DNA of 64,000 bases from Syntrophobacteraceae bacterium (GTDB lineage Bacteria > Desulfobacterota > Syntrophobacteria > Syntrophobacterales > Syntrophobacteraceae). This document shows positions 1 to 8,540 of this stretch, piece after piece. The position numbers and the translations under genes are program-made. The notes under the pieces are model-generated. The model did not search any database. It saw only the letters and a list, made by a program, of their open reading frames with translations, and was not told the DNA's origin. The first letter of the stretch is position 1. Each line of letters starts with the position of its first letter. The DNA lies in assembly GCA_031292215.1 (NCBI GenBank), contig JARLHO010000071.1, positions 1 through 64,000 on the forward strand, in the 5' to 3' direction.

Positions 1-37
1 CGACGAGGAATAATATCCCTCTCGCCAGTCGGGAAAA

Positions 38-211
38 GTTGCAAATAAGGGGGGCGAGCGAGCCCAGCCGGTCCATGCGCGTCATTGCAAGCGGCTGGAG
101 AGTAAATCCCCCCAACCCCCCTTTGCAAAAAAGGGGGGCGATCGGGCCAAGCCCCTTCTTGGGAGTCTCAGCTAAGGGGCAAGTGGGCGCATGTGTGGGT
201 AATTCTCAGCT
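38..211 (+). repeat. Dispersed GC-rich repeat, copy A
   Basis: This is one of at least five related copies in the window (others near 20932, 30958, 38722 and 52174). It carries a first module with gcgagcgagcccagccggtc and a second module with a poly-C/poly-G arm pair, and it ends in the shared terminus gtgtgggtaattctcagc. The left terminal inverted repeat seen in copy B is not visible here. The open frame across it recurs in copy B only because the DNA is repeated, so it is not treated as a gene. Positions 1-37 show nothing recognisable. Confidence 0.85.
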
Positions 212-234
212 TGCTGTGGAGGTGGACATGAGAA

Positions 235-747
235 GTGATAGCCATGGATGATAAGTTTTATGTCTATCAGGACGCCAACCTGAATAAGCAGATCAAGGCG
301 CTGCTAAAAGGGGGAGCGAATTCGGCCCCGGCCGCGCGGCATGCCCTGTCGATTATCGAACAGTTCATAAACGGGGGCAGCCTCAACCTGAAAAATCCGG
401 GCAGACTCACCCGGTATGGCGATGCCCGCATAAGGAACTGCCTGAAATTCGATCTGGTGAGGAGCTACCGACTGGTGGCCGTGCTGGTGGAAAGCGGGAT
501 CGCGTTTCTCTTTGTGGGAAGCCATGCCGAATGCGATCATTGGATCAAAAACAATGCCTGGATTGAACCCAATTTGGACAAAAAAAGAAACACGATTACC
601 GAGATAAGGGAACGGGAATGCCCCCTGGAAACGGTTGCCAGGGGAGCTGAGGCGGAAGAATTTGAACCCGATTACGATGCTTTGATTTTCCAGGACATAA
701 CCGATCAGGACCTGCGACAGATATTTAGCGGACTGTGCCACAAATAA
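235..747 (+). CDS. RelE/ParE-like toxin-fold protein with C-terminal extension
   Basis: A protein of 170 residues. The central part (about residues 60-105) has the look of a RelE/HigB-type mRNA-interferase fold: RIRNCLKFDL, then SYRLVAVLVE, then FLFVGSHAECDHWIKNN, the last resembling the terminal strand and helix of that superfamily. About 60 further residues follow that I do not recognise. The GTG at 235 has a GGAGGT 11 bases upstream; ATG at 244 is an alternative start with a weaker site. A seven-codon frame opening at 228 ends on the 244 ATG. No antitoxin-sized partner lies beside it, since repeat copy A is upstream and a tautomerase downstream. Toxin activity is an inference from fold-like motifs only; a solitary or degenerate toxin is possible. 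Confidence 0.55.
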   Translation: MIAMDDKFYVYQDANLNKQIKALLKGGANSAPAARHALSIIEQFINGGSLNLKNPGRLTRYGDARIRNCLKFDLVRSYRLVAVLVESGIAFLFVGSHAECDHWIKNNAWIEPNLDKKRNTITEIRERECPLETVARGAEAEEFEPDYDALIFQDITDQDLRQIFSGLCHK

Positions 748-802
748 CTTTTTTCGCGGATTTCCATAAAGTTTACCCCACACATTGAAAAAGGAGAACC
801 CC

Positions 803-1027
803 ATGCCTTTGGTGACCATCAAACTGATTGAAGGTGTTTACTCTCAGGAGAAAAAAGAGCAGATGATTCGACGCATGACCGACACCATGGTCGAACTGGA
901 AGGCGAGCATATGCGGCCGGTGACCTGGGTGGTCATAGAGGAGGTAAAAAGCGGCGACTGGGGTGTCGGAGGCAAACCTTTCTCCTGTTCGGACGTAAAG
1001 GCGCTTGCAAAAGGTAAAACTGTTTGA
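803..1027 (+). CDS. 4-oxalocrotonate tautomerase family protein
   Basis: A 74-residue protein starting MPLVTIKLIEG. The tautomerase superfamily uses the amino-terminal proline, exposed after Met removal, as its catalytic base, and Pro2 is present when translation starts at ATG 803, which has AAGGAG six bases upstream. An in-frame upstream start at 785 would bury that proline and is rejected. The size and the internal RMTDTMVELEG and VTWVVIEEV segments fit the small 4-OT class, which acts as trimers or hexamers. The substrate cannot be told from the sequence. The gene lies 25 bases before the transglutaminase-like gene and may be co-transcribed with it. Confidence 0.85.
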   Translation: MPLVTIKLIEGVYSQEKKEQMIRRMTDTMVELEGEHMRPVTWVVIEEVKSGDWGVGGKPFSCSDVKALAKGKTV

Positions 1028-1052
1028 ACAACCGTTACTCAGGAGGCGATAA

Positions 1053-2060
1053 GTGAGGACAAGGCTTTTACCGGCGATCTTTTTGATTTTTCTTTTGGCG
1101 TCCACCACCGCTTGCAGGGCCAAGTCGGGGACCATTACCTACGATATCGAGCTCAATGCGGCCAAAGGCGCCAAACAGGCCAGACTGTGGCTTCCCTATC
1201 CCCTCTCCGATAACCACCAGACGATTTCCGATATCCATGTCAGCGGAAACTACAACAGTTCGGCCGTCTATCGAGAACCGGCCGGCGGGGCCACATATCT
1301 CTATGCGCAATGGACCGATATAAGCGGCCCGCCTTCGATGGTCATGAGTTTCCACGCCGTGTCAAAAGACCGTGGAATCCAAAATCTAAAGGATTCGGAA
1401 AAACCTGTCCCGGAGACCCTGAAAAAATATCTCGCATCTTCCCGATGGGCTCCCGCAAACGATTACCGAAAACTTGCCGCGCAAATCGTAGAGGGAAAGA
1501 CGAGCTATCTTGCCAGGGTGCATGCCGTCTATACCTGGGTGATAGAACACACCTTCAGGGACAATGGCGTAAAGGGCTGCGGCCTGGGCCTTACGGCCCG
1601 GACCCTCACGGAACTTAAAGGCGGCGGAAAATGCGCGGACATCAGCTCGGTGTTTGTCACCATGGCGCGCGCTGCGGGCATTCCGGCGCGGGATGTTTTC
1701 GGCCTGCGGCTTGCCGACCCGAAAAGCGGGGACATCAGCACCGCGTTCCATTGCTGGACCCAGTTTTATCTGCCGGGGACCGGTTGGGTTATGGCCGACC
1801 CCGCCGATGTGAGAAAGATGATGCTCGATCGCAACATCAAGCTAAAGGACGCCGGGAAGTGGGAAAAATTCTTCTGGGGCGGCGACGATCTTTTCCGTGT
1901 GGCGCTGGAAAAAAACGCGCGCGGCGTGGTCTTTAACCCGCCACAAAAAGGCGAGCCCCTCGGCTATTTCATGTATCCCTTCGCGCAGGTGGATGGAAAG
2001 AGCCTCGATTATTTTTCTCCGAAGGATTTTCGCTACACCGTCGCTTTCAAGGCGGATTGA
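1053..2060 (+). CDS. Transglutaminase-like lipoprotein
   Basis: A protein of 335 residues starting at a GTG preceded by AGGAGG. The N-terminus is a lipoprotein signal with a hydrophobic stretch and lipobox-like STTAC at residues 17-21. Residues about 150-255 form a transglutaminase/cysteine-protease-like domain: GGGKCADIS supplies Cys194, AFHCW supplies His233 and VMADPADV supplies Asp249, the expected catalytic triad. It probably faces the periplasm, anchored to a membrane. It is followed after 34 bases by the Fe-S and molybdopterin oxidoreductase genes, so it may belong to the same operon. Whether it acts as a protease, cross-linker or maturation factor for the oxidoreductase is not known. 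Confidence 0.82.
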   Translation: MRTRLLPAIFLIFLLASTTACRAKSGTITYDIELNAAKGAKQARLWLPYPLSDNHQTISDIHVSGNYNSSAVYREPAGGATYLYAQWTDISGPPSMVMSFHAVSKDRGIQNLKDSEKPVPETLKKYLASSRWAPANDYRKLAAQIVEGKTSYLARVHAVYTWVIEHTFRDNGVKGCGLGLTARTLTELKGGGKCADISSVFVTMARAAGIPARDVFGLRLADPKSGDISTAFHCWTQFYLPGTGWVMADPADVRKMMLDRNIKLKDAGKWEKFFWGGDDLFRVALEKNARGVVFNPPQKGEPLGYFMYPFAQVDGKSLDYFSPKDFRYTVAFKAD

Positions 2061-2094
2061 TCCCCTCACGCCCAAGACTTGGGACACTACTTTT

Positions 2095-2778
2095 ATGAAG
2101 GATAAGTCTCAAACGAGAAGGGCGTTTTTTAAAAACGGCCTTCTCGTCGGCATTGGGGCGGCAGGGAGACTAGCCCTCGTAAAAGACGCCCGGAGTTTTC
2201 CCTCGTTTGGAAAACACCGCTTCGGCATGATCATCGACCTCAACCGTTGCACGGGGTGCAATTCGTGCGTCATTGCGTGCAAGCTCCAAAACTCCACGGC
2301 CAAACATCGGTTCAACACCGTGGTCGAGGAAAGGGAGGTCGGGGGATACCCCGACTCGCGCATCGTTTTTACCCCGGTTCTTTGCAACCAGTGCATAGAC
2401 CCGCCATGCGCGCCCGCGTGTCCGCAAAAGGCCACCTACAAGATCGCGGGAGGGATCGTGGTAACCGACTGGAACAAATGCACCGGGGCAGGCGACTGTG
2501 TGACGGCCTGCCCCTACGGGGCGAGATTTCTCGATCCACGGTTTTCAAACAGGGTCGACAAGTGCGATTTCTGCCTACACAGGCTGGCGCGGGGTTTACA
2601 GCCGGCCTGTGTCGAGGCCTGTCCCCCGCGGGCAAGGGTCTGGGGGGATTTTGCCGCACCTTGCGGAGAATTTGCGCTCGCTCTTTCCGAAGGCCGCCTC
2701 GACCCCCCGAAACCCGAACTGGGAATCAGGACCAATGTGCTCTACAAGCGGATGGTGGAGGCCGGCCATGAAAAATAG
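2095..2778 (+). CDS. TtrB-like periplasmic Fe-S electron-transfer subunit
   Basis: A 227-residue member of the DmsB/NrfC/TtrB Fe-S family, the electron-transfer partner of a molybdopterin enzyme. The Tat signal is near the N-terminus (TRRAFFK, then a hydrophobic run), so export in the folded state is expected. Cys groups in order are CTGCNSCVIAC, CNQCIDPPCAPACP, CTGAGDCVTACP and CDFC...CVEACP, enough for four clusters. The third group has Ala where the second Cys is usual, which may give a 3Fe-4S cluster. ATG 2095 was chosen because the longer frame (from 1897) lies inside the preceding gene and the Tat signal begins here. Its end overlaps the ATG of the catalytic subunit. The natural substrate is not proven. 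Confidence 0.85.
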   Translation: MKDKSQTRRAFFKNGLLVGIGAAGRLALVKDARSFPSFGKHRFGMIIDLNRCTGCNSCVIACKLQNSTAKHRFNTVVEEREVGGYPDSRIVFTPVLCNQCIDPPCAPACPQKATYKIAGGIVVTDWNKCTGAGDCVTACPYGARFLDPRFSNRVDKCDFCLHRLARGLQPACVEACPPRARVWGDFAAPCGEFALALSEGRLDPPKPELGIRTNVLYKRMVEAGHEK

Positions 2779-5700
2779 AGTTCCAGAAGGCGAAAAAACC
2801 GAACGGGGCCTCACGCGCCGAGGACTTTTTACAATCGCAGGCCTTGGAGCGCTCTCCTGCGCCCTTGGAACCGACGTCGCCGGGGCGGGGGAAGCAGAGC
2901 TCGATTCGCGGAGCGTCCAGGGAACTGCGGCCACGCGAATGGACCGGGACGTACGGGTAGTACATTCGGTCTGCCTTGCCTGCAACGGCTTTTGCGGATT
3001 AAGGGGGGTGATCCGGGATGAAAAAGTGGTAAATTTTTCGGGAAATCCCTACCATCCATACAACATGAATTTCGAAGCCATCGATTTTAAGACGCCCGTT
3101 CGGGAATCTTTTCGCGTATCGAGTTCGCTATGCGGCAAATGCCTGGACAGCGCAAACCAGGCCTACAATCCCTACCGTGTGCTAAAGCCCTTGAAGCGCA
3201 ACGGACCTCGGGGATCGGGCAGGTTTGAGCCCATTGAATGGGACCATATGGTGCGGGAGGTGTCCGAAGGGGGCAAGCTCTTTTCCCATCTCGGCGAAGA
3301 CAGGATGGTCGAGGGTCTTAGGGACCTTAACTCCGAGGACCCGATAGATCCGGCCGCGCCGGAGCTCGGCCCGAAGCGCAACGGCTTTATTGCTATCACC
3401 GGAAGGCTTCAAAAGGGGCGCAAGGAATTCATCGACCGCTTCGTAAAGCAGGCGATGGGGTCGATAAACCGCATCGGCCACGGGGATATCTGCGGCCTTG
3501 GCTTTCGAATGGGCAACTGGGCTTTTACCGAGCGAAGGGACGTAGAACTTAAGGCCGACCCCTTAAGCGCCGAATACATCCTGATCTTCGGGGCCAACAT
3601 TTACGAAGCCACCCAGCCGGGCGTAAACACCTACGGGGCGCTTGCGGCCAAGCGTCACGCGCAAGGCACGCTCAACTTTTCGATCGTCGATCCCAGGGCC
3701 ACCAGGGCCTCGGCCCACGCGAAGGAATGGGTCCCGGTAAAGCCGGGACAAGACGGGGCGCTCGCCATGGGAATGATCCGCTGGATCATCGAACACAATC
3801 GGTTGAACCTGTCGTTTCTCACCGCGCCAAACCAGGCCGAAGCCGAAAACCGGGGTTACGCCGCCCATTCCAACGCCTCCTTTCTGGTCGTCTGCGACCC
3901 GGCCCACCCACGAGACGGCATGTTCCTGCGCATGAAAGACATCGATCCTTCAGCGTCCGGGAAGGCGGGGGAGGCCATGGTGGTGATTGCAACGGGAAGG
4001 GGCAAAAAACCGGTTTCCGCCCAAAAGGCGCGCGACGCAATACTTGATTGCGACCATGCCGCGACCGGCGAAAACGGCTTTCCCGTAAAGGTAAAAACCG
4101 CCTTTCGCCTTCTCAAGGAAGGGGTCATGGAGCACACCGCGGCCCGGTACGCAGAGTGTTGCGGGATCCCGGAATCGGCCGTCGCGCGTCTTGCCTCCGA
4201 ATTCACCTCGCACGGAACCCGGGCTGCGGTGACCGCCTACCACGGGGCTGGAAACTACGTAAACGGGACCTACGCGGCCTATGCGATAGCTGTTCTAAAC
4301 GGGCTCATCGGCAGCGTGGACATGCGCGGCGGCTACATGAGAGCGGGAGGCGGCTGGGGGTCGCCCAAAAAAGGGGCCTACGATCTTGCCCGATTCCCCG
4401 GGCAGGTAAAGGCCCGAGGCGTTCCCCTCTCGCGGGAAAAATTCGCCTACGAAAAAACCACCGAATACCGGACTAAAAAGGCCAAAACCGGGAGCGGGTA
4501 TCCGGCCGGCCGTCCATGGTTTCCTTTCTCCAAAGGAGGGCTAAGCGTTGAAACCCTGAGTGGGGTTGACGGAAAATATCCCTATCCCTGCAAGATCCTT
4601 TTCACCTATCTTTTTAATCCGGTCTATTCCATTCCCGGAGGCTACCGCTTCAAAGAAACCCTTTGCGACCCGGAAAAAACGCCCCTTCATGTCTCCTTCG
4701 ATGTGACGGTAAACGAATCCAACCTCTATGCGGACTACATCGTCCCGGAGCTCTCCTACCTTGAGGGCCATTACGGATGGCTCACCCCGCACGCTCCAAG
4801 CCTCATGTTCACGGCCATAAGAACGCCGATGATCGAACCTCTTACCGGGAGAACCGGAGACGGTCGCCCGTTTTGCACCGAGACCTTCCTGATAGACGTA
4901 GCGGAACGTCTCGGCCTTGCGGGTTTCGGACATGATGCCATTGCGGATAAAGACGGACATCTTCATCCACTCCACAGGGCCGAAGACTTCTATCTGCGAG
5001 GATTTGCCAACATTGCCCTCGGCGCGGGAGTAGAAGAGGCATCCGCCGAAGAGCTGGCCTTTATCGAAAAAAACTATCCCGTGGCCCGCTATAGAAATAT
5101 CCTTACCGGGCAGGAGTGGAAGAAGGTATGCTACATGCTGGCCAGGGGCGGGCTTTTCAAAAAATACGACGAGATGTTTAAAGGAGATACATTCAAACAC
5201 GGCACGAAAAGATATGCCATCTATAACGAAGACCTCGCGGCAACGACTAATTCCATGACCGGAAAACGTTTTGGCGGAACGCTCCAATATCTTGCGCCCG
5301 CCGATCTGTCGGGAGAAACGCTTGAAGAGGCCGACCACGAGTATCCTTTTTCAATTGTGACCTTCAAACGCTGCCTCCACACGCAGTCGCGCTCCCTCTG
5401 GTTTCGGTATTCGATGGAAGTGATCCCCGAAAATTTCGTGGAAATAAACGAATTGGATGCCGCAGCGCTTGGCCTAAAGGATCGCGACGAGGTGCTTTTG
5501 AGCTCAAGGAGCAACCCGGACGGCATCCGGGGCAGACTTCGCCTAACACGGCTTATTCGGCCGGGATGTCTCGGGGTGTCCTTTCATTTCGGCCATAAGG
5601 AGTTTGGCGGCGGAAGGCTCGAGGTGAAAAACGGTCCTTCGGTATTCCAGGGCGGGGCGGCCCTGTTTAAAGGAGATAGCCTTGTCACCGACCCCGCCTA

Positions 5701-5827
5701 CCGCGCGGGCCTTAACTCCAATGACCTGACCCGGCTGGAAAAACGGCTCGCCAATACGCCCATGGTCGATCTCGTCGGGGGCATTCCGGATTTTAGCAGC
5801 ACACGGGTAAAACTAAAGAAAGTCTAA
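2768..5827 (+). CDS. TtrA-like molybdopterin oxidoreductase, catalytic subunit
   Basis: A 1019-residue protein of the DMSO-reductase superfamily, closest in layout to tetrathionate reductase subunit A. It starts with a Tat signal (TRRGLFTIAGLGALS). A 4Fe-4S site follows (Cys69, Cys72, Cys76, Cys122: CLACNGFCG then CGKC). Cys242 in GHGDICGLGFRMGN is the expected molybdenum ligand. Later segments FGANIYEATQPG, AYHGAGNYVNG and the C-terminal pterin-binding part around SFHFGHKEFGGG fit the family. Its ATG overlaps the stop of the TtrB-like gene, so the two are translationally coupled. No TtrC or NrfD-type membrane anchor is found beside them, so the quinone link must lie elsewhere or the pair uses another donor. 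Substrate assignment (tetrathionate or another sulfur or arsenic oxyanion) is inference. Confidence 0.85.
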   Translation: MKNRVPEGEKTERGLTRRGLFTIAGLGALSCALGTDVAGAGEAELDSRSVQGTAATRMDRDVRVVHSVCLACNGFCGLRGVIRDEKVVNFSGNPYHPYNMNFEAIDFKTPVRESFRVSSSLCGKCLDSANQAYNPYRVLKPLKRNGPRGSGRFEPIEWDHMVREVSEGGKLFSHLGEDRMVEGLRDLNSEDPIDPAAPELGPKRNGFIAITGRLQKGRKEFIDRFVKQAMGSINRIGHGDICGLGFRMGNWAFTERRDVELKADPLSAEYILIFGANIYEATQPGVNTYGALAAKRHAQGTLNFSIVDPRATRASAHAKEWVPVKPGQDGALAMGMIRWIIEHNRLNLSFLTAPNQAEAENRGYAAHSNASFLVVCDPAHPRDGMFLRMKDIDPSASGKAGEAMVVIATGRGKKPVSAQKARDAILDCDHAATGENGFPVKVKTAFRLLKEGVMEHTAARYAECCGIPESAVARLASEFTSHGTRAAVTAYHGAGNYVNGTYAAYAIAVLNGLIGSVDMRGGYMRAGGGWGSPKKGAYDLARFPGQVKARGVPLSREKFAYEKTTEYRTKKAKTGSGYPAGRPWFPFSKGGLSVETLSGVDGKYPYPCKILFTYLFNPVYSIPGGYRFKETLCDPEKTPLHVSFDVTVNESNLYADYIVPELSYLEGHYGWLTPHAPSLMFTAIRTPMIEPLTGRTGDGRPFCTETFLIDVAERLGLAGFGHDAIADKDGHLHPLHRAEDFYLRGFANIALGAGVEEASAEELAFIEKNYPVARYRNILTGQEWKKVCYMLARGGLFKKYDEMFKGDTFKHGTKRYAIYNEDLAATTNSMTGKRFGGTLQYLAPADLSGETLEEADHEYPFSIVTFKRCLHTQSRSLWFRYSMEVIPENFVEINELDAAALGLKDRDEVLLSSRSNPDGIRGRLRLTRLIRPGCLGVSFHFGHKEFGGGRLEVKNGPSVFQGGAALFKGDSLVTDPAYRAGLNSNDLTRLEKRLANTPMVDLVGGIPDFSSTRVKLKKV

Positions 5828-5963
5828 ATTCAGGCGCTCTTCCCCCTTCTATCAACTCAGGGTATAGTGCGTTTGCGGGGATGATCCGATCGGGTAAATC
5901 CGGTTCGCCCGCAAAGCGTTGCAGCAAGACTCCAAGGATGTTGGCGCCCAAGGAGTACTGAGG

Positions 5964-7625
5964 GTGGATGCGACCACAATTGAAGATGTCCTCGACTACG
6001 TCGGCTCCTATTATGAGAAGAAGCGAAAACCGTCCTCGAAGCTGATCCGGCTGGACGATGAGTCCGCGTACTGCGTCCTTTGCGCCGCCGCCTTCCTTGG
6101 GCGCTTCGCAAAAATGGATGGCTTTCAGGCCCAGCGGTTGTTTGTCCGCATGCGGACATCAGGTGTTCGAACCGAAAATGAGCTGCGCTCGTGGATCGAT
6201 GAGACCTTTTGTCGTGTCAATACCAGGCGGTGGGACTCAAGCCGGAAACGGGCTCAAGAATTTCTCGAGGCCGAAATAAAGGTGTTTGCGCCTTCTGTGG
6301 AGTTTTTCGGTCCGGTCGAAGACCGCCCTTCGGCTCGAACCGATGCGCTGCAGTGCCCGGGGGTAATTTTTGGCAAAGGCTGCCCGCCCGAGTATCCGCC
6401 CCTCCTTGCCGTATTCAATTCTCGAAAGCCAAGGCGGGTTTGCCCCGATTCAAGCTGGCTGGATGCGATGCGCTGTTTCCTGCGCGGTATGGACCGAGGG
6501 GGAATTGGCCTGGCCGGCAGCACGGGGACGCTCACCTACGATCTTGCCTCAGCTCTTGCTCTGCGCCTGAATTTTCTTCAGCTCCTGATCGCCCCCTTTC
6601 CCCTTTTCGGGGCGGATCGTCAATTGTTTACAATCTTCGAAGAGACCGCCAAAACCCTTCCAACGATTTCCTGCATGGTCGATGGCGCCCCATGTCGCGG
6701 AAAACTGCCCATGAGGTGTCGCGACCGGCTTCTTGCCGCTATGTCCGATTTTCATCTCGTACTGGAAATAAGATCGGGCGGAAATCTCCTGGCGGTCCTG
6801 GAGCAGATCCAGTCAAAATCGCCCCGGCCCCACTTTGTTTTAACACCCGACACTCCGCGGACTTCCAGTGGCGGAAATCTTACCCTTTTGAAAAAATTTC
6901 CGGAGCACGCCGTGGGATTTAAAGCATCGAGGCCGCAGGAACCGGTTCAGGCCGAGGCGGCCGGCGCCGCCAACTCTTTTAGCTCTTCAAAGAAAGCGTC
7001 GCGGGAATGTAGTCTTTGGCGCGGCGTAAAACTTGCCCGGGACACTCACCTGTTTCACTACACACGGGGCTGCGTCGGTCCCTGGCCCGGTGAGACGTAC
7101 CGGCAATATCTTCTCGATCTGCTCGACGCGGGCCTCCTCTCGACTGGCGGTTCGGCGCTCGCAAGTCTTGCCCGGATCGCGCGCGAAGGCCTTCTGCGAG
7201 CCTCCTGCCACATGATCAGGGGAAAGATTCCGGTCGTTTCCTGGAGTTCCGTTCCACCCCACAAGCTTTTTCTCATGCGGACATGGCGCCGACCCTTTGC
7301 TCGCTGGAATGTCGAGCCTTACGGCGTCGCCTTGCGGCGCGATATACTGCGCCCGCTGGGGGCAAAGCCCGCCATATACGGAAGCGAAGAGGTCTATTCG
7401 AAGCTTCCCGACTCGGAGAAATACCGCTTTCAGTTAAGCCGTCCCCGGCCTGGCGCCGCCTGGAGACAGGAACGCGAATGGCGCATCGCAAACGATCTGC
7501 TGCTTACAGAAATAAAACCCGACCAAGGCTTTTTTTTCGTGCAAACGGCAAGGGAAGCCGAAAGGCTCTATGGATGCACGGACCCGGGGCTGCCGGTGAT
7601 TGCAATGAGTGAGCAAGACTTCTGA
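5964..7625 (+). CDS. Uncharacterised protein with possible DprA/SLOG-like and DUF2971-like parts
   Basis: A protein of 553 residues when started at GTG 5964, which has AAGGAG eight bases upstream; a TTG at 5919 gives 15 more residues but lacks a good site. The first 110 residues are unrecognised. Residues about 150-290 resemble a Rossmann-like DprA/SLOG module: YPPLLAVFNSRKPRR, then GIGLAGSTGTLTYDL at 181, then RDRLLAAMSDFHLVLEIRSG from 253, a layout like the nucleotide-binding part of DprA. After a linker of low complexity, residues 365-553 contain HYTRGC, SWSSVPPH, FARWNVEPYGVAL and WRQEREWRI, arranged like DUF2971-type proteins (an HYT start, a central FARW block and an EREWR end). No transmembrane segments are seen. 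These assignments are pattern-based; the gene stands alone between convergent and upstream genes. Confidence 0.5.
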   Translation: MDATTIEDVLDYVGSYYEKKRKPSSKLIRLDDESAYCVLCAAAFLGRFAKMDGFQAQRLFVRMRTSGVRTENELRSWIDETFCRVNTRRWDSSRKRAQEFLEAEIKVFAPSVEFFGPVEDRPSARTDALQCPGVIFGKGCPPEYPPLLAVFNSRKPRRVCPDSSWLDAMRCFLRGMDRGGIGLAGSTGTLTYDLASALALRLNFLQLLIAPFPLFGADRQLFTIFEETAKTLPTISCMVDGAPCRGKLPMRCRDRLLAAMSDFHLVLEIRSGGNLLAVLEQIQSKSPRPHFVLTPDTPRTSSGGNLTLLKKFPEHAVGFKASRPQEPVQAEAAGAANSFSSSKKASRECSLWRGVKLARDTHLFHYTRGCVGPWPGETYRQYLLDLLDAGLLSTGGSALASLARIAREGLLRASCHMIRGKIPVVSWSSVPPHKLFLMRTWRRPFARWNVEPYGVALRRDILRPLGAKPAIYGSEEVYSKLPDSEKYRFQLSRPRPGAAWRQEREWRIANDLLLTEIKPDQGFFFVQTAREAERLYGCTDPGLPVIAMSEQDF

Positions 7626-7740
7626 CAAAATTTATTTCGTTCGCCCCGCGGCATGATCGGGAGGGGATCGAATCCACGGTGGCGATGCCCAAAAAACGCA
7701 ACGAGCAAAGGCTCTCGCCCACAAGCCTGCGCTCAAACAC

Positions 7741-8382
7741 CTAGCGCTTGGGCTCGGAAACCATTTTGCGTACATCTTCGAGGGTCATTCCCGTATCGAT
7801 GTCCTGGCGCGCCACGAGTTCGTAGAGCGCATCCACCAGCAGCGGCGACCATCGACCAGGGGGCGACGAATTTTCCGGAGCCGCAGGCTTTAGTGTGGAT
7901 TCCTTCGCTTGCAGGGACGGCAACGGTTCCGGCGATTTGGCTTTTCTGACACGCTTTTCTTTCTTGGGGGGCTCCTTGGCAGCAATCTCAAGCCGGGGCT
8001 CGTTTACGGCAACCAACTCCGGCGCCGGCGCCTTAATGACGCATTCTTCCGTCTTATCCTCAACTGTCATAGTGGAGTGGGCGTTGGAGACCCTTTGCCC
8101 GTCCTCGACCGCTACTGGCTCGGTCAAGGGCTCTTCGCAATCAGGCTCTATTTGGCGGTTTCCAAAAACGCCTTTGGATTGGAGCACATGAACGACGAGA
8201 TATCTCGCCCTTCCGACCTCCCGGGTAATAGACTCGATACTTTGGCCGCCGGTGTAGAGCGCTACGATTCGCTGCTCGGTGTCTTCGTTCAATGCGCGCG
8301 ACGCCTGAGGTTGGTTGTTACGGCATCCGGGTTGCGAAGACTCGTTTCTGGGCTTTCGATAGTTCTGTACTGATTGTCTCAT
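7741..8382 (-). CDS. Helix-turn-helix protein of unknown function
   Basis: A 213-residue protein. Residues 30-70 (ALNEDTEQRIVALYTGGQSI, then SITREVGRARYLVVHVL) look like a resolvase- or Hin-type helix-turn-helix. The middle is a charged, proline- and lysine-rich linker, and the last 45 residues (RWSPLLVDALYELVARQDID onwards) form a short conserved-looking tail. It may be a DNA-binding regulator; a nucleoid-associated role is equally open. A likely promoter lies 50-90 bases upstream. It converges on the 5964-7625 gene, with 115 bases between them that hold nothing clear. Confidence 0.6.
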   Translation of the reverse strand: MRQSVQNYRKPRNESSQPGCRNNQPQASRALNEDTEQRIVALYTGGQSIESITREVGRARYLVVHVLQSKGVFGNRQIEPDCEEPLTEPVAVEDGQRVSNAHSTMTVEDKTEECVIKAPAPELVAVNEPRLEIAAKEPPKKEKRVRKAKSPEPLPSLQAKESTLKPAAPENSSPPGRWSPLLVDALYELVARQDIDTGMTLEDVRKMVSEPKR

Positions 8383-8430
8383 TTTTTGTTTCGTCTCTTT
8401 GGTTGGTTTAGAATTTGTGGAAGAACAGCG

Positions 8431-8470
8431 CTAATATAACATTATCGCTGGCAAATCAACTTCTTTTCAA
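8431..8470 (-). promoter_or_regulatory. Predicted sigma70-type promoter for the HTH gene
   Basis: On the minus strand TTGAAA (8465-8470) and GATAAT (8441-8446) are separated by 18 bases, and a second overlapping pair TTGATT (8453-8458) and TATTAG (8431-8436) is separated by 16. The region is AT-rich relative to its surroundings and lies directly upstream of the 8382 start. Prediction by eye only. Confidence 0.4.
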
Positions 8471-8540
8471 GATGTCGGCAGACTTTCTGTTATCTTCGCG
8501 GCCAAAAACCAGCCGCTACCCGGAAAATTGATCGGTAGCC

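Noticed and set aside
39-251. 70-codon frame repeated at 20979-21182 as an apparent conserved small gene
   Set aside because: The similarity is due to the dispersed repeat; there is no ribosome-binding site and the other repeat copies do not keep the frame.
2609-2767. 53-codon N-terminal extension of the molybdopterin subunit
   Set aside because: It lies inside the Fe-S subunit gene and would place the Tat signal far from the N-terminus.
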